DNA of 64,000 bases, from contig LFMX01000009.1 in the NCBI GenBank assembly GCA_001184405.1, forward strand, positions 1-64,000. The letters run 5' to 3'. Position numbers and translations under genes: made by a program. Below the pieces are notes generated by a model. It made no database searches and was not told where the DNA came from. It saw nothing but the letters and a program-made list of their open reading frames with translations. Positions within the stretch are counted from its first letter, which is position 1. Each line of letters starts with the position of its first letter. Shown one piece after another: positions 17,771-25,511 of this stretch. The DNA comes from Candidatus Burkholderia humilis. GTDB taxonomy: Bacteria > Pseudomonadota > Gammaproteobacteria > Burkholderiales > Burkholderiaceae.

Positions 17771-18909
17771 ATGGGTAGCGGTATGTAGCGCCCACGCGAC
17801 GGACGACGTAAAGCTTTGGCAATTCGCACTTGCAGGTAAGCTTTTGTGTTCAACTCTTCGTGCATCAGGTCAAAGAGAGCGATTCACGGCTGCAGACCGA
17901 TCCATGTTTGCGAGTTTAGGCCGCCGGATCTTTCCTTTGCATCTTCGATGCATCGTTCCGATGCAAGCTTTATGACGCACCAGTTACGTGTTGCGTTCAG
18001 CAAAGCTTGCTCGAAGGCAGGGCTCCCCCTTCCTTTGATAAATTTTTGCTCGCACCTCGCTTGAATTAGGGCGGGAATGTACGCGAGGGCATCGGTTCGC
18101 TCGTGAGTTTAGAGGCTTCTCAAACTGTCGCAAGTTCGAAGCGAACGGGCTTTGGGACCGCGTTTTTGGATAACAGAAAATAGAAGTCTTTACAGGAAAA
18201 CGCTTCCCCTGTTTTCACTTAATTCGGCCTCTTCCTCGGTCGCCAAGTCCTTGGTCTCGCAAGGTAAACGGTTCTACTCTTGCATTCAGGATTTGGTTGT
18301 CTCTGGCCCCGGTCTCTCCCGGTCGTCTATGTGTGCCGCTAGCGTGCGGCGCAGTCAGCTTTCCGCGATACCTTTGTCCTCGAATTACCTGTCGCCACTA
18401 CGGTATCGCCTGACAGAGACACATCGGGTCCTGATTCCAGAAAACCTGCTTACACCTCCAACCGGGCCGCCTTAATCTGCGTAAGGTTATCTCCCCGACC
18501 AGTGCCGCGAAATCACGGGCGCCCGGGGTCGCTGTCGGCACCAAGCGCCGCCGCCGTTTTTCTCTGCGCGGTCGCGAGAAGACCTGCAGCAAGCTCACTG
18601 ACGTCGAATTACGTCCGCGACAGATGACGGGCATTCGTGCGCGGCGCCGCTTGGGGAGATGGCAGAAGTTGGTTTCATCGCAGATGTAGCGATTTATGTC
18701 GCTGCTGGTGGTTGATGCGGCGTCCTCCCACGGCGCAGAGCTTCGCCGGAAGAAGACGCCCTCATTGAGATAGCGACTTTTGACTCTGACCACGAGTACT
18801 GCGACGAGTCCACCCATTGATGGCGTGAAAATCAACCCCGGGTTTTTAAGCGCAAATTCGAGTAACGACGGCATGCGATACCTCGGCTCAGTCTCGTCGA
18901 CAACTGCGG
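17771..18909. other. Island DNA without recognisable genes
   Basis: Over 1.1 kb. The longest frames (for example 158 codons on the minus strand from 18874, starting PSLLEFALKNPGLIFTPSMG) begin plausibly but turn into low-complexity Arg/Pro-rich sequence typical of chance frames. The minus ORF starts 35 bp after the antitoxin-like gene and may be the decayed remnant of its partner. Nothing else stands out. Confidence 0.4.
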
Positions 18910-19074
18910 TTAGTCTTCCGACTGCTCACCCAGCGCGTCATCCTGCTCGAATTCAGTCAAAAAATCGTCCACATCACGGAACTGGCCCGCCTTGATTTCA
19001 GCTTCACCCATCTCCAGGATTTTGACCAGGGCTTTTGTCTCGTCACTTGGACTCATCGCATCCCGCTCAGCCAT
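18910..19074 (-). CDS. Small acidic antitoxin-like protein
   Basis: A 54-codon ORF from an ATG at 19074 (or 48 codons from 19056) to a TAA at 18910. The core ALVKILEMGEAEIKAGQF and the following DVDDFLTEFEQ are amphipathic and acidic, similar in size and layout to the short antitoxins that pair with RelE/ParE-type toxins, where an LLxxGxxxIxxGK-like helix is common. There is no clear ribosome site. No intact toxin is next to it. The resemblance is by pattern only. Confidence 0.4.
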   Translation of the reverse strand: MAERDAMSPSDETKALVKILEMGEAEIKAGQFRDVDDFLTEFEQDDALGEQSED

Positions 19075-19266
19075 CAATTCTGCGTCACTCTACTTGTTGG
19101 TTGGTTCCAACATCGGGAACCTGCCTACCTTACCAACTCTCGCGTCCTCTTATTGTCATACTAGACCGAGGGCCTCGTGCAACGTCCGGAGAAGAGCGAA
19201 ACCGCCGCCGCGTTGTCACAAGGTGGTTGCCTAGTGTGAGAGTACAAAAGTACCCGCCGAAGGATG

Positions 19267-19298
19267 AACCCGCGCAGGGCGCGGGTTTTTATTTTTTT
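19267..19298 (+). terminator. Strong terminator without an intact upstream gene
   Basis: AACCCGCGC (19267-19275) pairs with GCGCGGGTT (19279-19287), followed by TTT, A and a run of seven T. No plus-strand gene is intact upstream, so it is likely a leftover from a deleted or decayed gene. Confidence 0.8.
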
Positions 19299-19307
19299 AA
19301 GCCGAGG

Positions 19308-20170
19308 TCACGGTGCCGGGCTTGCGACCAAGAGAGCGGCCGTGACGAGGGCCGCCCCGAGAACGACAGATTCGAGCTGAAGCACTCGACGGAGGCCCTG
19401 AATCGCGCCCACCATGGCTGCAGAGTCTTGTCGCTGAAGAAACGTGCTGAGTCGCGGCAATACAAGGAAGCGGTTAGAGGCGGCCAACGCGAGCGCCGCA
19501 CTTACGAGTGCGAGCTTTAACACAAGTAACTTGCCAAGTCGCGTTGCGACCAGCTCGGCCGGTGTTTCGATTAACCGCACGCCGTTGAAGCCTCCTGCAA
19601 CAAGCAACACCACTAATGCGGCCAAGGCGGCTGCCGACAAGAAGCGAGCGAACAACACGCTCGCTGTATTTCCCAACTCCGCGTGGTTACGTTTCGGAAA
19701 AACGATGAAGGCGACTACAGACACCGTCCCAAGCCAAGCGCTGACTGCCATCAGATGTGCATAGTCCGCGAGGACTGGAAGCGAAAGCACGCCGGCTTCC
19801 ACCGACCGACTCAAGTGGCTCCGAGCGAGCGCAGTCCCCGCGATGCAGACGAAGACCAAGCGTGTTGAGCTTACATACAACTGTCGGGCGACGAGAAGTG
19901 TCAAGCTTGCTGCGAGTGAGAACGTCGTACTCAAGAGCCAGAACTGTCCGAATCGCGTCGTTTGGACGAGAGAGACGACCACCGATGCTGCATCCAAGAA
20001 ATCCTGGCCGCCGACGTGCCTTGCGCGGCACCAAAACACCAGCACGCTGGAAATGTGACCTGAGCTGTCACGAGCAGTTGGCTCTTCACACCGGCACTTT
20101 GCAGGTCCGTATAGCCGCGAAGCCCACGCTCACAGATGAGAGCTCCCATCAGAACTGCAAAACTGAGGTT
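19308..20170 (-). pseudogene. copD: CopD-type copper resistance membrane protein, start lost and frameshifted
   Basis: From 20045 down to 19308 the frame encodes about seven hydrophobic segments, including YAHLMAVSAWLGTVSVVAFI with the His pattern of the CopD family. It also has LFARFLSAAALAALVVLLVAG and GKLLVLKLALVSAALALAAS and ends normally. The N-terminal segment (LALLVAQNLSFAVLMGALI, GLRGYTDLQ) lies in another frame just upstream, and no start codon precedes it: an in-frame TAG follows instead. CopD moves copper across the inner membrane, normally with CopC. No copC is recognisable here. Confidence 0.75.
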
Positions 20171-20642
20171 CTGCGCAACGAGTAACGCTAGCTACAAAGC
20201 CCAAAACAATCCATGTCCCATCTTCTTTTTTAATCTGAATGGTCTGAGGGTCTCTTGGCTCCTGCGTCACATACCCTCTCGCCTGTCCGCGGTGCCTGCT
20301 TCCACCGACGGACCGCCCACGGTAACACAATGTCTGCAAGCGGCAGCCCGATTTATTCCGAGGGCCTGCCAGAACCTGAGAGAATGGCCGCTGGCGGGTA
20401 TTGCAGCTAAGGCCAGCAATGGTAAGAAGCGTGTACTATGAAATGGTATAACGTTATGGTGCAGTATAGTGTATGTTAATTTATTTCTGTTTGTAATAAT
20501 TTGCGTTTATCGTTTGCTGTGGATTACGACCACGCGTGAGCGCGGCCAAGCTCAGTAGCAGGTCAGTACTCTTCTCGAGTGCGTCGTGGAAACTCATTCG
20601 TGGAGCCAAAGTCCCAGAGGTCGAATACTTGGGAGAAAAGCC
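20171..20642. other. AT-rich island spacer
   Basis: From about 20440 to 20520 the DNA is strongly AT-rich (TATGGTGCAGTATAGTGTAT and similar), which may hold a promoter for the next gene. A minus-strand frame at 20200-20260 reads DPQTIQIKKEDGTWIVLGF, possibly the end of a lost gene upstream of copD. No complete gene is seen. Confidence 0.4.
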
Positions 20643-20957
20643 ATGCTTGAGCCATCCGGAACGCTTGAACTTTTAATCGTTGAAATCGCAACTGGTGACG
20701 AAGAAGAACTCGTCCTGACGGGCAAGGACTTTCACCCAGAGCGTAGGTCCATGCTCGACGATGATGTGATGCGCGATGACGACGGAGGTGAATACGTTGC
20801 GCACGTGAGCGCATTGGGCTTTGACTTCAAAGTCGTTGCCGCACCGCCGAATCAAATTGACTTCGAAGACGACGCGGACGAAATCCGCATCGACATAGTC
20901 GAGAACGACCTGGAATTCGTCGAGCCGGACGAAGAAGAGGACGAATTCGAAGGCTGA
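20643..20957 (+). CDS. Acidic hypothetical protein of the island
   Basis: The ATG at 20643 has GGGAGAAAA just upstream. The product is 104 residues and very acidic, with long Asp/Glu runs at the end (FVEPDEEEDEFEG). A beta-rich start (TLELLIVEIATGDEEELVL) is followed by GEYVAHVSALGFDFKVVAAP. It has no signal peptide or membrane segment. Acidic small proteins on islands can mimic DNA or act as immunity proteins, but nothing here shows that. The frame is intact and the composition is consistent, so it is probably a real gene. Confidence 0.5.
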   Translation: MLEPSGTLELLIVEIATGDEEELVLTGKDFHPERRSMLDDDVMRDDDGGEYVAHVSALGFDFKVVAAPPNQIDFEDDADEIRIDIVENDLEFVEPDEEEDEFEG

Positions 20958-21336
20958 AGAAGCGAGCGAGTGCGAGTCCGACCGCTTTCTAGATAGAACT
21001 CGACGGTGCCTCGAACGGACGAAAACGCGGCGGTGCTACGTTCCGATGTCCCCACATACTTTTAATACCAGCAACATCGCGCAGGAAGTCGCCGAAAGAT
21101 GCTGCTCCCATAAAGATGACCGGCATTGGCTCAAGCGGCAAGCGTTGTAACGGCGAGCGGGCGAACTGGCGCAAGCGCTCCTGCCCGTAGCTCTTAGTCG
21201 CGAGCCGTTTGACCCAGCGACGACGAGCATGGTCGTGCCGGCGCCCGTTGCTGCCAATGTGGCTCAATAGGGGTTTTGAACGGTGCGCTTCCAAAATGTG
21301 TAAACCTGGCCAAGACGTTTAAAACAATTCCGCTAT
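20958..21336. other. Unassigned island segment before the IS607-like element
   Basis: Minus-strand frames show patches such as PMPVIFMGAASFGDFL, but no frame holds together beyond about 100 codons. It may be a decayed transposase or defence gene. No terminal repeat was identified. Confidence 0.35.
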
Positions 21337-21362
21337 ATCTGATATCCACGGAGATATCAGAT
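21337..21362. repeat. Perfect 10-bp inverted repeat covering the recombinase start
   Basis: ATCTGATATC (21337-21346) and GATATCAGAT (21353-21362) are perfect inverted copies 6 bp apart. The ribosome site GGAG sits in the loop and the ATG of the recombinase begins at 21361, inside the right arm. It could be an operator for the MerR-like domain or an RNA hairpin that limits translation. Confidence 0.6.
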
Positions 21363-21935
21363 GCGACTTCTATCGATTGGTGAGGCAGCACGCGCCTTGG
21401 GCGTGGCGGAGGCAACGCTTCGTCGTTGGCATCGGCAGGGAAAGCTAGCTCCAGCCAGCCGGACTCTCGGCGGTCATCGACGATACCGGCACGCGTCGCT
21501 TCTCAAGCTCTTTCAAATCGAAGATCACCCAGTCGGAAAGACCGTATGCTACGCGCGCGTCTCCTCTCATGACCAGAGTGAGCAGCTCAAGACCCAAGCC
21601 GCTAGGCTTTACAAGCATTGTCTCGACTCAGGCTTCGCCGATATCGAAGTCATTGCGGACCTTGGTCGTGGCCTGAACTATCGAAAAAAGGTTTGCAGCG
21701 CCTGTTGAGTGGAGTCCTCCTCGGGCGCGTGACTCGACTGGTCATCGTCACAAAGGACCGGCTCCTTCGATTCGGTAGCGAGCTCATCTTCAAGCTCTGC
21801 GAGCTGCACCGCGTCGAAGTCGTGATTCTTGACACGACGCACACCATCTCGCTTAGCGTTATTACCGTTGAATCGATGTCCGAGAAGACCAGCCGGAAGG
21901 TACCCGGGTTGTTCACCTTGATACATCTCGTCTAA
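21361..21935 (+). mobile_element. IS607-type serine recombinase (TnpA) remnant
   Basis: The ORF opens with a MerR-like helix-turn-helix (LSIGEAARALGVAEATLRRW, then TLGGHRRYR) followed by the serine recombinase start YARVSSHDQ, in which the first Ser of the SS pair is the usual nucleophile. This two-part layout is the hallmark of IS607 OrfA. The frame shifts near 21690, after GLNYRKK. The other frame continues the family (TRLVIVTKDRLLRFGSELIFKL) and then loses similarity near 21860. No TnpB gene follows; an unrelated NTPase fragment does. The element is dead and truncated. Confidence 0.8.
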
Positions 21936-22674
21936 TGAACTGATTGAGAAGCTTATCAAGCGGCGGTTCCATCATCTCTCAGCGGTCGACGCACGAAGCA
22001 TAGCCGACGCCTCAGGCGGAAATGCACATATCGCGATTGCGCTTGCCGAGACAGTCGAGAGCTCCGAAAGTATCGCGGGTTTGACAAGCGAAGGGCTGTT
22101 CGAAAGACTGTTTCGGCAGGGACACACTCCGAACGAGTCATTGCTCGAAGCGGCAAAAGCATTGTCGCTGGTGTATTCGTTCGAAGGAGAAACGCTTTCC
22201 GGAGAGGATGCGGAGCTGCCTTGTTTAGCTGCTCTTGCCGACCAGACGCCTAGGGAAACCCATCGTCATGTTGTGGAGTTGCTGCGACGAAAGTTGGTCC
22301 AGAAACGCGGTCTCTGGTGAGCTGTCTTGCCGCATGCGATCGCGAACCGGCTCGCCGCACGTGCCCTTGAGGAAAGGACGCAGCTTACTGGTACCTGAAA
22401 GCTCTTGCGGTAGTCGAAATTTTAGATTGCAAGAGCAAGCGTTGTCGATGGAGGTTCGTGCAATCTGCAGGGTCTATGGATGACCGCGCAGGTTCGCGAC
22501 CACGTCGAGCAACTCTGCCGAGAGGTCGCCGCAAAAGGTTTTTGGCGGGAAGGCTGGATAGCATGCCGCAAATTTTTGACTTTTCCCGGCAAGAACTTGA
22601 CGGAAGAACTGAAGACCCGTTTGCAGCAACTCGAGCTGGACCTAGTGTTCCGTCCCAGAAATAACTTTACATAG
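21936..22674 (+). pseudogene. Remnant of a large P-loop NTPase-type accessory protein
   Basis: Three in-order blocks remain. First is NELIEKLIKRRFHHLSAVDARSIA-like sequence leading to SGGNAHIAIALAETVESSESI (21936-22080). Then come LTSEGLFERLFRQGHTPNES, AKALSLVYSFEGETLSGEDA and VELLRRKLVQKRGLW, with an in-frame TGA at 22318-22320 followed by AVLPHAIANRLAARALEERT. Last is REVAAKGFWREGWIACRKFL (from about 22510). I recognise these as blocks of very large NTPase-like proteins found on proteobacterial islands, probably STAND/AAA type. The TGA stands where an Arg is expected (CGA to TGA). The sequence between 22398 and 22480 is degraded, and the N-terminal NTPase core is missing, cut by the IS607-like remnant. 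The family name is from memory and uncertain. Confidence 0.5.
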
Positions 22675-22813
22675 CCGAGTCATCTTTTGAAGTATGGATT
22701 CGTCGGCGGTTGCGGTCCAGACAAATGGACGGTTGTGCTGGTTGTACCGCGCGACATAGCGCTCAACGTTCGCTGGGCCTGCCGTCGGTCGGTCCAGCGC
22801 CAATTAACTGATC

Positions 22814-22888
22814 CGAACCGCCGTGTACGGACCCGTACGCACGGTGGTGTGGGAGGGGCCGGGCCGCGAGGCCTGCCACTATCCCGAT
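22814..22888 (+). mobile_element. Group II intron 3' end (domains V and VI) remnant
   Basis: CCGCCGTG pairs with CACGGTGG around an inner stem TACGG/CCGTA with a 2-nt bulge (about 22814-22848), the shape of domain V. After it, a GGGCC/GGCCT stem capped by a GCGA tetraloop and the ending CTATCCCGAT match domain VI and the intron 3' terminus. No reverse transcriptase frame is visible upstream, so only the tail survives. It lies directly behind argF, at the island boundary. Confidence 0.6.
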
Positions 22889-22907
22889 TGCGCAGAAGCA
22901 AAAACGC

Positions 22908-23837
22908 TCAGTGATTGAGCTTGCCCAGCAGCAAATACTCCATCAACGCCTTTTGCACATGCAGACGGTTTTCCGCTTCGTCCCACACCACGCTCTGCGA
23001 CCCGTCGATCACTTCCGCGCTCACTTCCTCACCGCGATGCGCCGGCAGACAGTGCATGAATGGCGCGTCGGGATTAGCGCGCGACATCATCTCGGCATCG
23101 ACGCAATAGTCCGCGAACGCTTTCATGCGCGCTTCGTTTTCCGCTTCGAAGCCCATGCTCGTCCACACGTCCGTCGTGACGAGATCGGCGCTGGCGCAGG
23201 CTTCGTTCGGATCGTCGAATTCCTCGAAGAACGGCTTGCTTTCCTCCGATACAAGCGCGGGATCGAGCTTGTAGCCGTCCGGCGTCGACAGACGCAGCTT
23301 GAAACCGAGAATCTGCGCCGCCTCGAACCACGTGTAGAGCATGTTGTTCGCGTCGCCGACCCACGCGACGGTCTTGCCGGAAATCGGTCCGCGATGCTCG
23401 TAAAACGTGAAGATGTCGGCCAGCACCTGGCACGGGTGATATTCGTTCGTCAGACCGTTGATCACCGGCACGCGCGAGCTTTCTGCAAACCGCCGGATGA
23501 TGTCCTGACCGAACGTACGGATCATGATGATGTCCACCATGCGCGAAATCACCTGCGCGGAATCCTCGATTGGTTCGCCCCGGCCGAGCTGCGTGTCGCG
23601 CGTATTCATGAACACCGCGTGGCCGCCGAGCTGGAAAATGCCCGCTTCGAACGAAAGACGCGTGCGCGTCGAACTTTTCTCGAAGATCATCGCGAGCGTG
23701 CGATCGTGCAGCGGATGGTACGTCTCGTAGTTCTTGAACTTGCGTTTCAGAATGCGTGCGCGTTCGAGTACGTACTCATAGTCGTCGAGCGAAAAATCCT
23801 TGAACTGAAGATAGTGTCGAATTTTCTTGGAGGTCAT
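22908..23837 (-). CDS. argF: Ornithine carbamoyltransferase
   Basis: The ATG at 23837 (AAGAAAATT follows; AGGTCAT context on the plus strand) gives 309 residues, the family length; a longer open frame upstream lacks OTC similarity. All motifs are present: SSTRTR (carbamoyl phosphate binding), the HPCQ loop, the carbamoyl-binding FMNTRDTQLGRGEP region, and HCLPAHRG (ornithine site). The enzyme makes citrulline from ornithine and carbamoyl phosphate in arginine synthesis. The gene is intact and marks the return to conserved core DNA after the island. Confidence 0.95.
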   Translation of the reverse strand: MTSKKIRHYLQFKDFSLDDYEYVLERARILKRKFKNYETYHPLHDRTLAMIFEKSSTRTRLSFEAGIFQLGGHAVFMNTRDTQLGRGEPIEDSAQVISRMVDIIMIRTFGQDIIRRFAESSRVPVINGLTNEYHPCQVLADIFTFYEHRGPISGKTVAWVGDANNMLYTWFEAAQILGFKLRLSTPDGYKLDPALVSEESKPFFEEFDDPNEACASADLVTTDVWTSMGFEAENEARMKAFADYCVDAEMMSRANPDAPFMHCLPAHRGEEVSAEVIDGSQSVVWDEAENRLHVQKALMEYLLLGKLNH

Positions 23838-24376
23838 GAAACGCAAGCGGCGGCTTCGAACCGGCTGTTTCGACACATCGAAAGGCTCGAATGATGTCGA
23901 AAAGACCGGACGGCGCCGCCGTCGGGAGTGAATGTCGCGTTCGAGCATAAAGGATTTTGCGATGTTTGACGAGGCGGGAAGGAGCTGAAGCAAGCGGATT
24001 GCAAGCCGTTCGGAGGGCAACGCGGCGGGCGTCAGGCGCTTGTGTGCGCTGCGGAAAAGAGGCTGTTGCTGTATAATTGCGCTCGCTCGTTTCAACAACT
24101 CTGCAACATTCAGCACGGTTTCATACGCATGTCCGGTGAAGGCTCGTACGCTTTCGCCAGTGTGCTTTGCGCGTCACGTTTCGCGGAACGCCGCTGTGCT
24201 GGGTTGTTCGTCATCGCGTGCGGACAGGAAAGTCCGTGGCACTCCAGGTAGAGATTCACGCGAATCGGCCCGCAGAGAACGCCCGACGTCGATCGCTGCG
24301 TCCTCGCAGGCGGCTACAGGCGTCGAGCAAGTGCGTTCGCCGGTGCGCGCCACCGGCCGTCAAAAGGTATTGCTAC
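23838..24376. other. Divergent argF / DUF3579 upstream region with long leader
   Basis: A perfect TATAAT lies at 24072-24077 on the plus strand (its -35 is weak), giving a leader of about 290 nt before the DUF3579 ATG. The leader contains a perfect hairpin GCCGGTG/CACCGGC (24339-24357 region) shortly before the start codon. The argF side keeps an open frame without similarity. Confidence 0.4.
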
Positions 24377-25252
24377 ATGGCTGAATCATCCCCTACCGAG
24401 TACTTCATACAAGGCGTCACCAAAAGCGGGAGAACGTTCCGGCCGAGCGACTGGTCCGAGCGTCTGTGCGGCGTGATGTCGGGCTTCGGGCCGAAGGCCA
24501 AGGGGCCGAACGCCTACATGCAATATTCCATCTACGTCCGTCCAACGATGATCGGCGGCATCAAGGTCGTCATTCTGGATTCGCGCTTGCGCGATATCGA
24601 ACCGATGGCTTTCGACTTCGTCCTCAACTTTGCGAAAGACAATGATCTCGTGGTGACCGAAGCGTGCGAATTGCCGCCGCATCACGCATCACGGGACGCA
24701 ACAGGCGAAGCATCACGGACCGTAATCGCGTCATTGAGCAAACAAACGCCAAACAAACGCAAAAAAGCCCGTACGAGCGGGCTGTTTCGTTACTGCGCAG
24801 CGGAAACAGGAAGCTGTCCCGGCGAACGCTTCCAAATGAAAGCGCGCACCGGAAGCGAGCCGGAATTACTGGGCAGCGGGGGCTTGCAGGCCCTTGATGG
24901 CTGCAGCCAGGCGGCTCTTATGACGAGCGGCCTTGTTCTTGTGGACGATCTTCTTGTCCGCGATGATGTCGAGGGTCTTGGCCGACGACTTGAACACTTC
25001 GACTGCCTTGGCCTGGTCGCCGGCTTCGATCGCCTTGCGGACTGCCTTGATGGCCGTGCGGAACTTCGAGCGCAGCGCCGAGTTGTGCGAGTTGGCTTTA
25101 GCGGCTTGACGAGCGCGCTTGCGAGCTTGTGCGGAATTTGCCATGACGGTTTCCTTATCCTGTTCAGCTGTTACTTGTCTGGAGCGCGTACCGCGTCGAG
25201 CGGTTTTAGGATGCCCGGTGGGGGCGTTCCTGATGCGCTGCCTTTGATCTGA
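24377..25252 (+). CDS. DUF3579 protein with lost stop codon, running on over rpsT antisense
   Basis: The ATG at 24377 follows AAAAGGT. Residues 1-98 are a normal DUF3579 protein ([71 protein letters not shown]). The family usually ends soon after this point. Here the frame stays open through a perfect 11-bp tandem duplication (24739-24760), the rpsT terminator and the whole rpsT gene in antisense, to 25252 (291 residues). The extension is probably an artefact of a lost stop or frameshift. DUF3579 proteins are small cytoplasmic proteins of unknown role in beta-proteobacteria. Confidence 0.75.
   Translation: MAESSPTEYFIQGVTKSGRTFRPSDWSERLCGVMSGFGPKAKGPNAYMQYSIYVRPTMIGGIKVVILDSRLRDIEPMAFDFVLNFAKDNDLVVTEACELPPHHASRDATGEASRTVIASLSKQTPNKRKKARTSGLFRYCAAETGSCPGERFQMKARTGSEPELLGSGGLQALDGCSQAALMTSGLVLVDDLLVRDDVEGLGRRLEHFDCLGLVAGFDRLADCLDGRAELRAQRRVVRVGFSGLTSALASLCGICHDGFLILFSCYLSGARTASSGFRMPGGGVPDALPLI
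24763..24786 (-). terminator. Terminator of rpsT
   Basis: AGCCCG (24766-24771) pairs with CGGGCT (24778-24783) around a 6-nt loop. On the minus strand a run of six T follows. Confidence 0.75.
24866..25144 (-). CDS. rpsT: 30S ribosomal protein S20
   Basis: An intact 92-residue, strongly basic protein that begins [20 protein letters not shown] and contains [18 protein letters not shown] and [15 protein letters not shown], all diagnostic of S20. It binds 16S rRNA early in 30S assembly. A strong promoter lies about 210 bp upstream (25357-25386), leaving a long leader that may hold autoregulation as seen for S20 in other bacteria. The terminator is at 24763-24786. Confidence 0.97.
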   Translation of the reverse strand: MANSAQARKRARQAAKANSHNSALRSKFRTAIKAVRKAIEAGDQAKAVEVFKSSAKTLDIIADKKIVHKNKAARHKSRLAAAIKGLQAPAAQ

Positions 25253-25356
25253 AATCCCGGGAATGATTGCCCGAAAACCTTAAAACCACGCCGAGTTTCG
25301 TAAGTGAAAGTCGGAAAGACGAGAAGCAACGCCAAAGCGGAGCTTCGAAATTTATA

Positions 25357-25386
25357 ATTATAGCAACGTAACAAGAGATGTGACAA
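25357..25386 (-). promoter_or_regulatory. Sigma-70 promoter of rpsT
   Basis: On the minus strand, TTGTCA (25386-25381) and a perfect TATAAT (25362-25357) are separated by 18 bp. Confidence 0.7.
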
Positions 25387-25511
25387 GCGCGGCGTCCGCC
25401 TCTGCGCGTTGTAGTAAATTGCCGCGAATCAGTCAATTTCGCGCTTTTGCCCGCCAGCACGGGCGCATGCGTCGTGGCGCGTCACGCACCGCCCGTATAA
25501 TAAGCGCCCTC

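Noticed and set aside
18398-18874. 158-codon minus-strand frame as a real gene
   Set aside because: The first 40 residues look plausible, but the rest is Arg/Ser/Pro-rich without domain pattern; kept only as a possible decayed partner of the antitoxin-like ORF.
16790-22900. Possible attR copy of the tRNA-Arg 3' end
   Set aside because: I looked for GATTCCTGCC and GGGGGGACCA near the argF boundary and saw no second copy, so island borders by att repeats are not claimed.
24211-24260. AGGAAAGTCC in the leader before DUF3579 resembles the conserved P4 region of RNase P RNA
   Set aside because: Only about ten bases match. The partner segment and the conserved 3' region of rnpB were not found in the leader.
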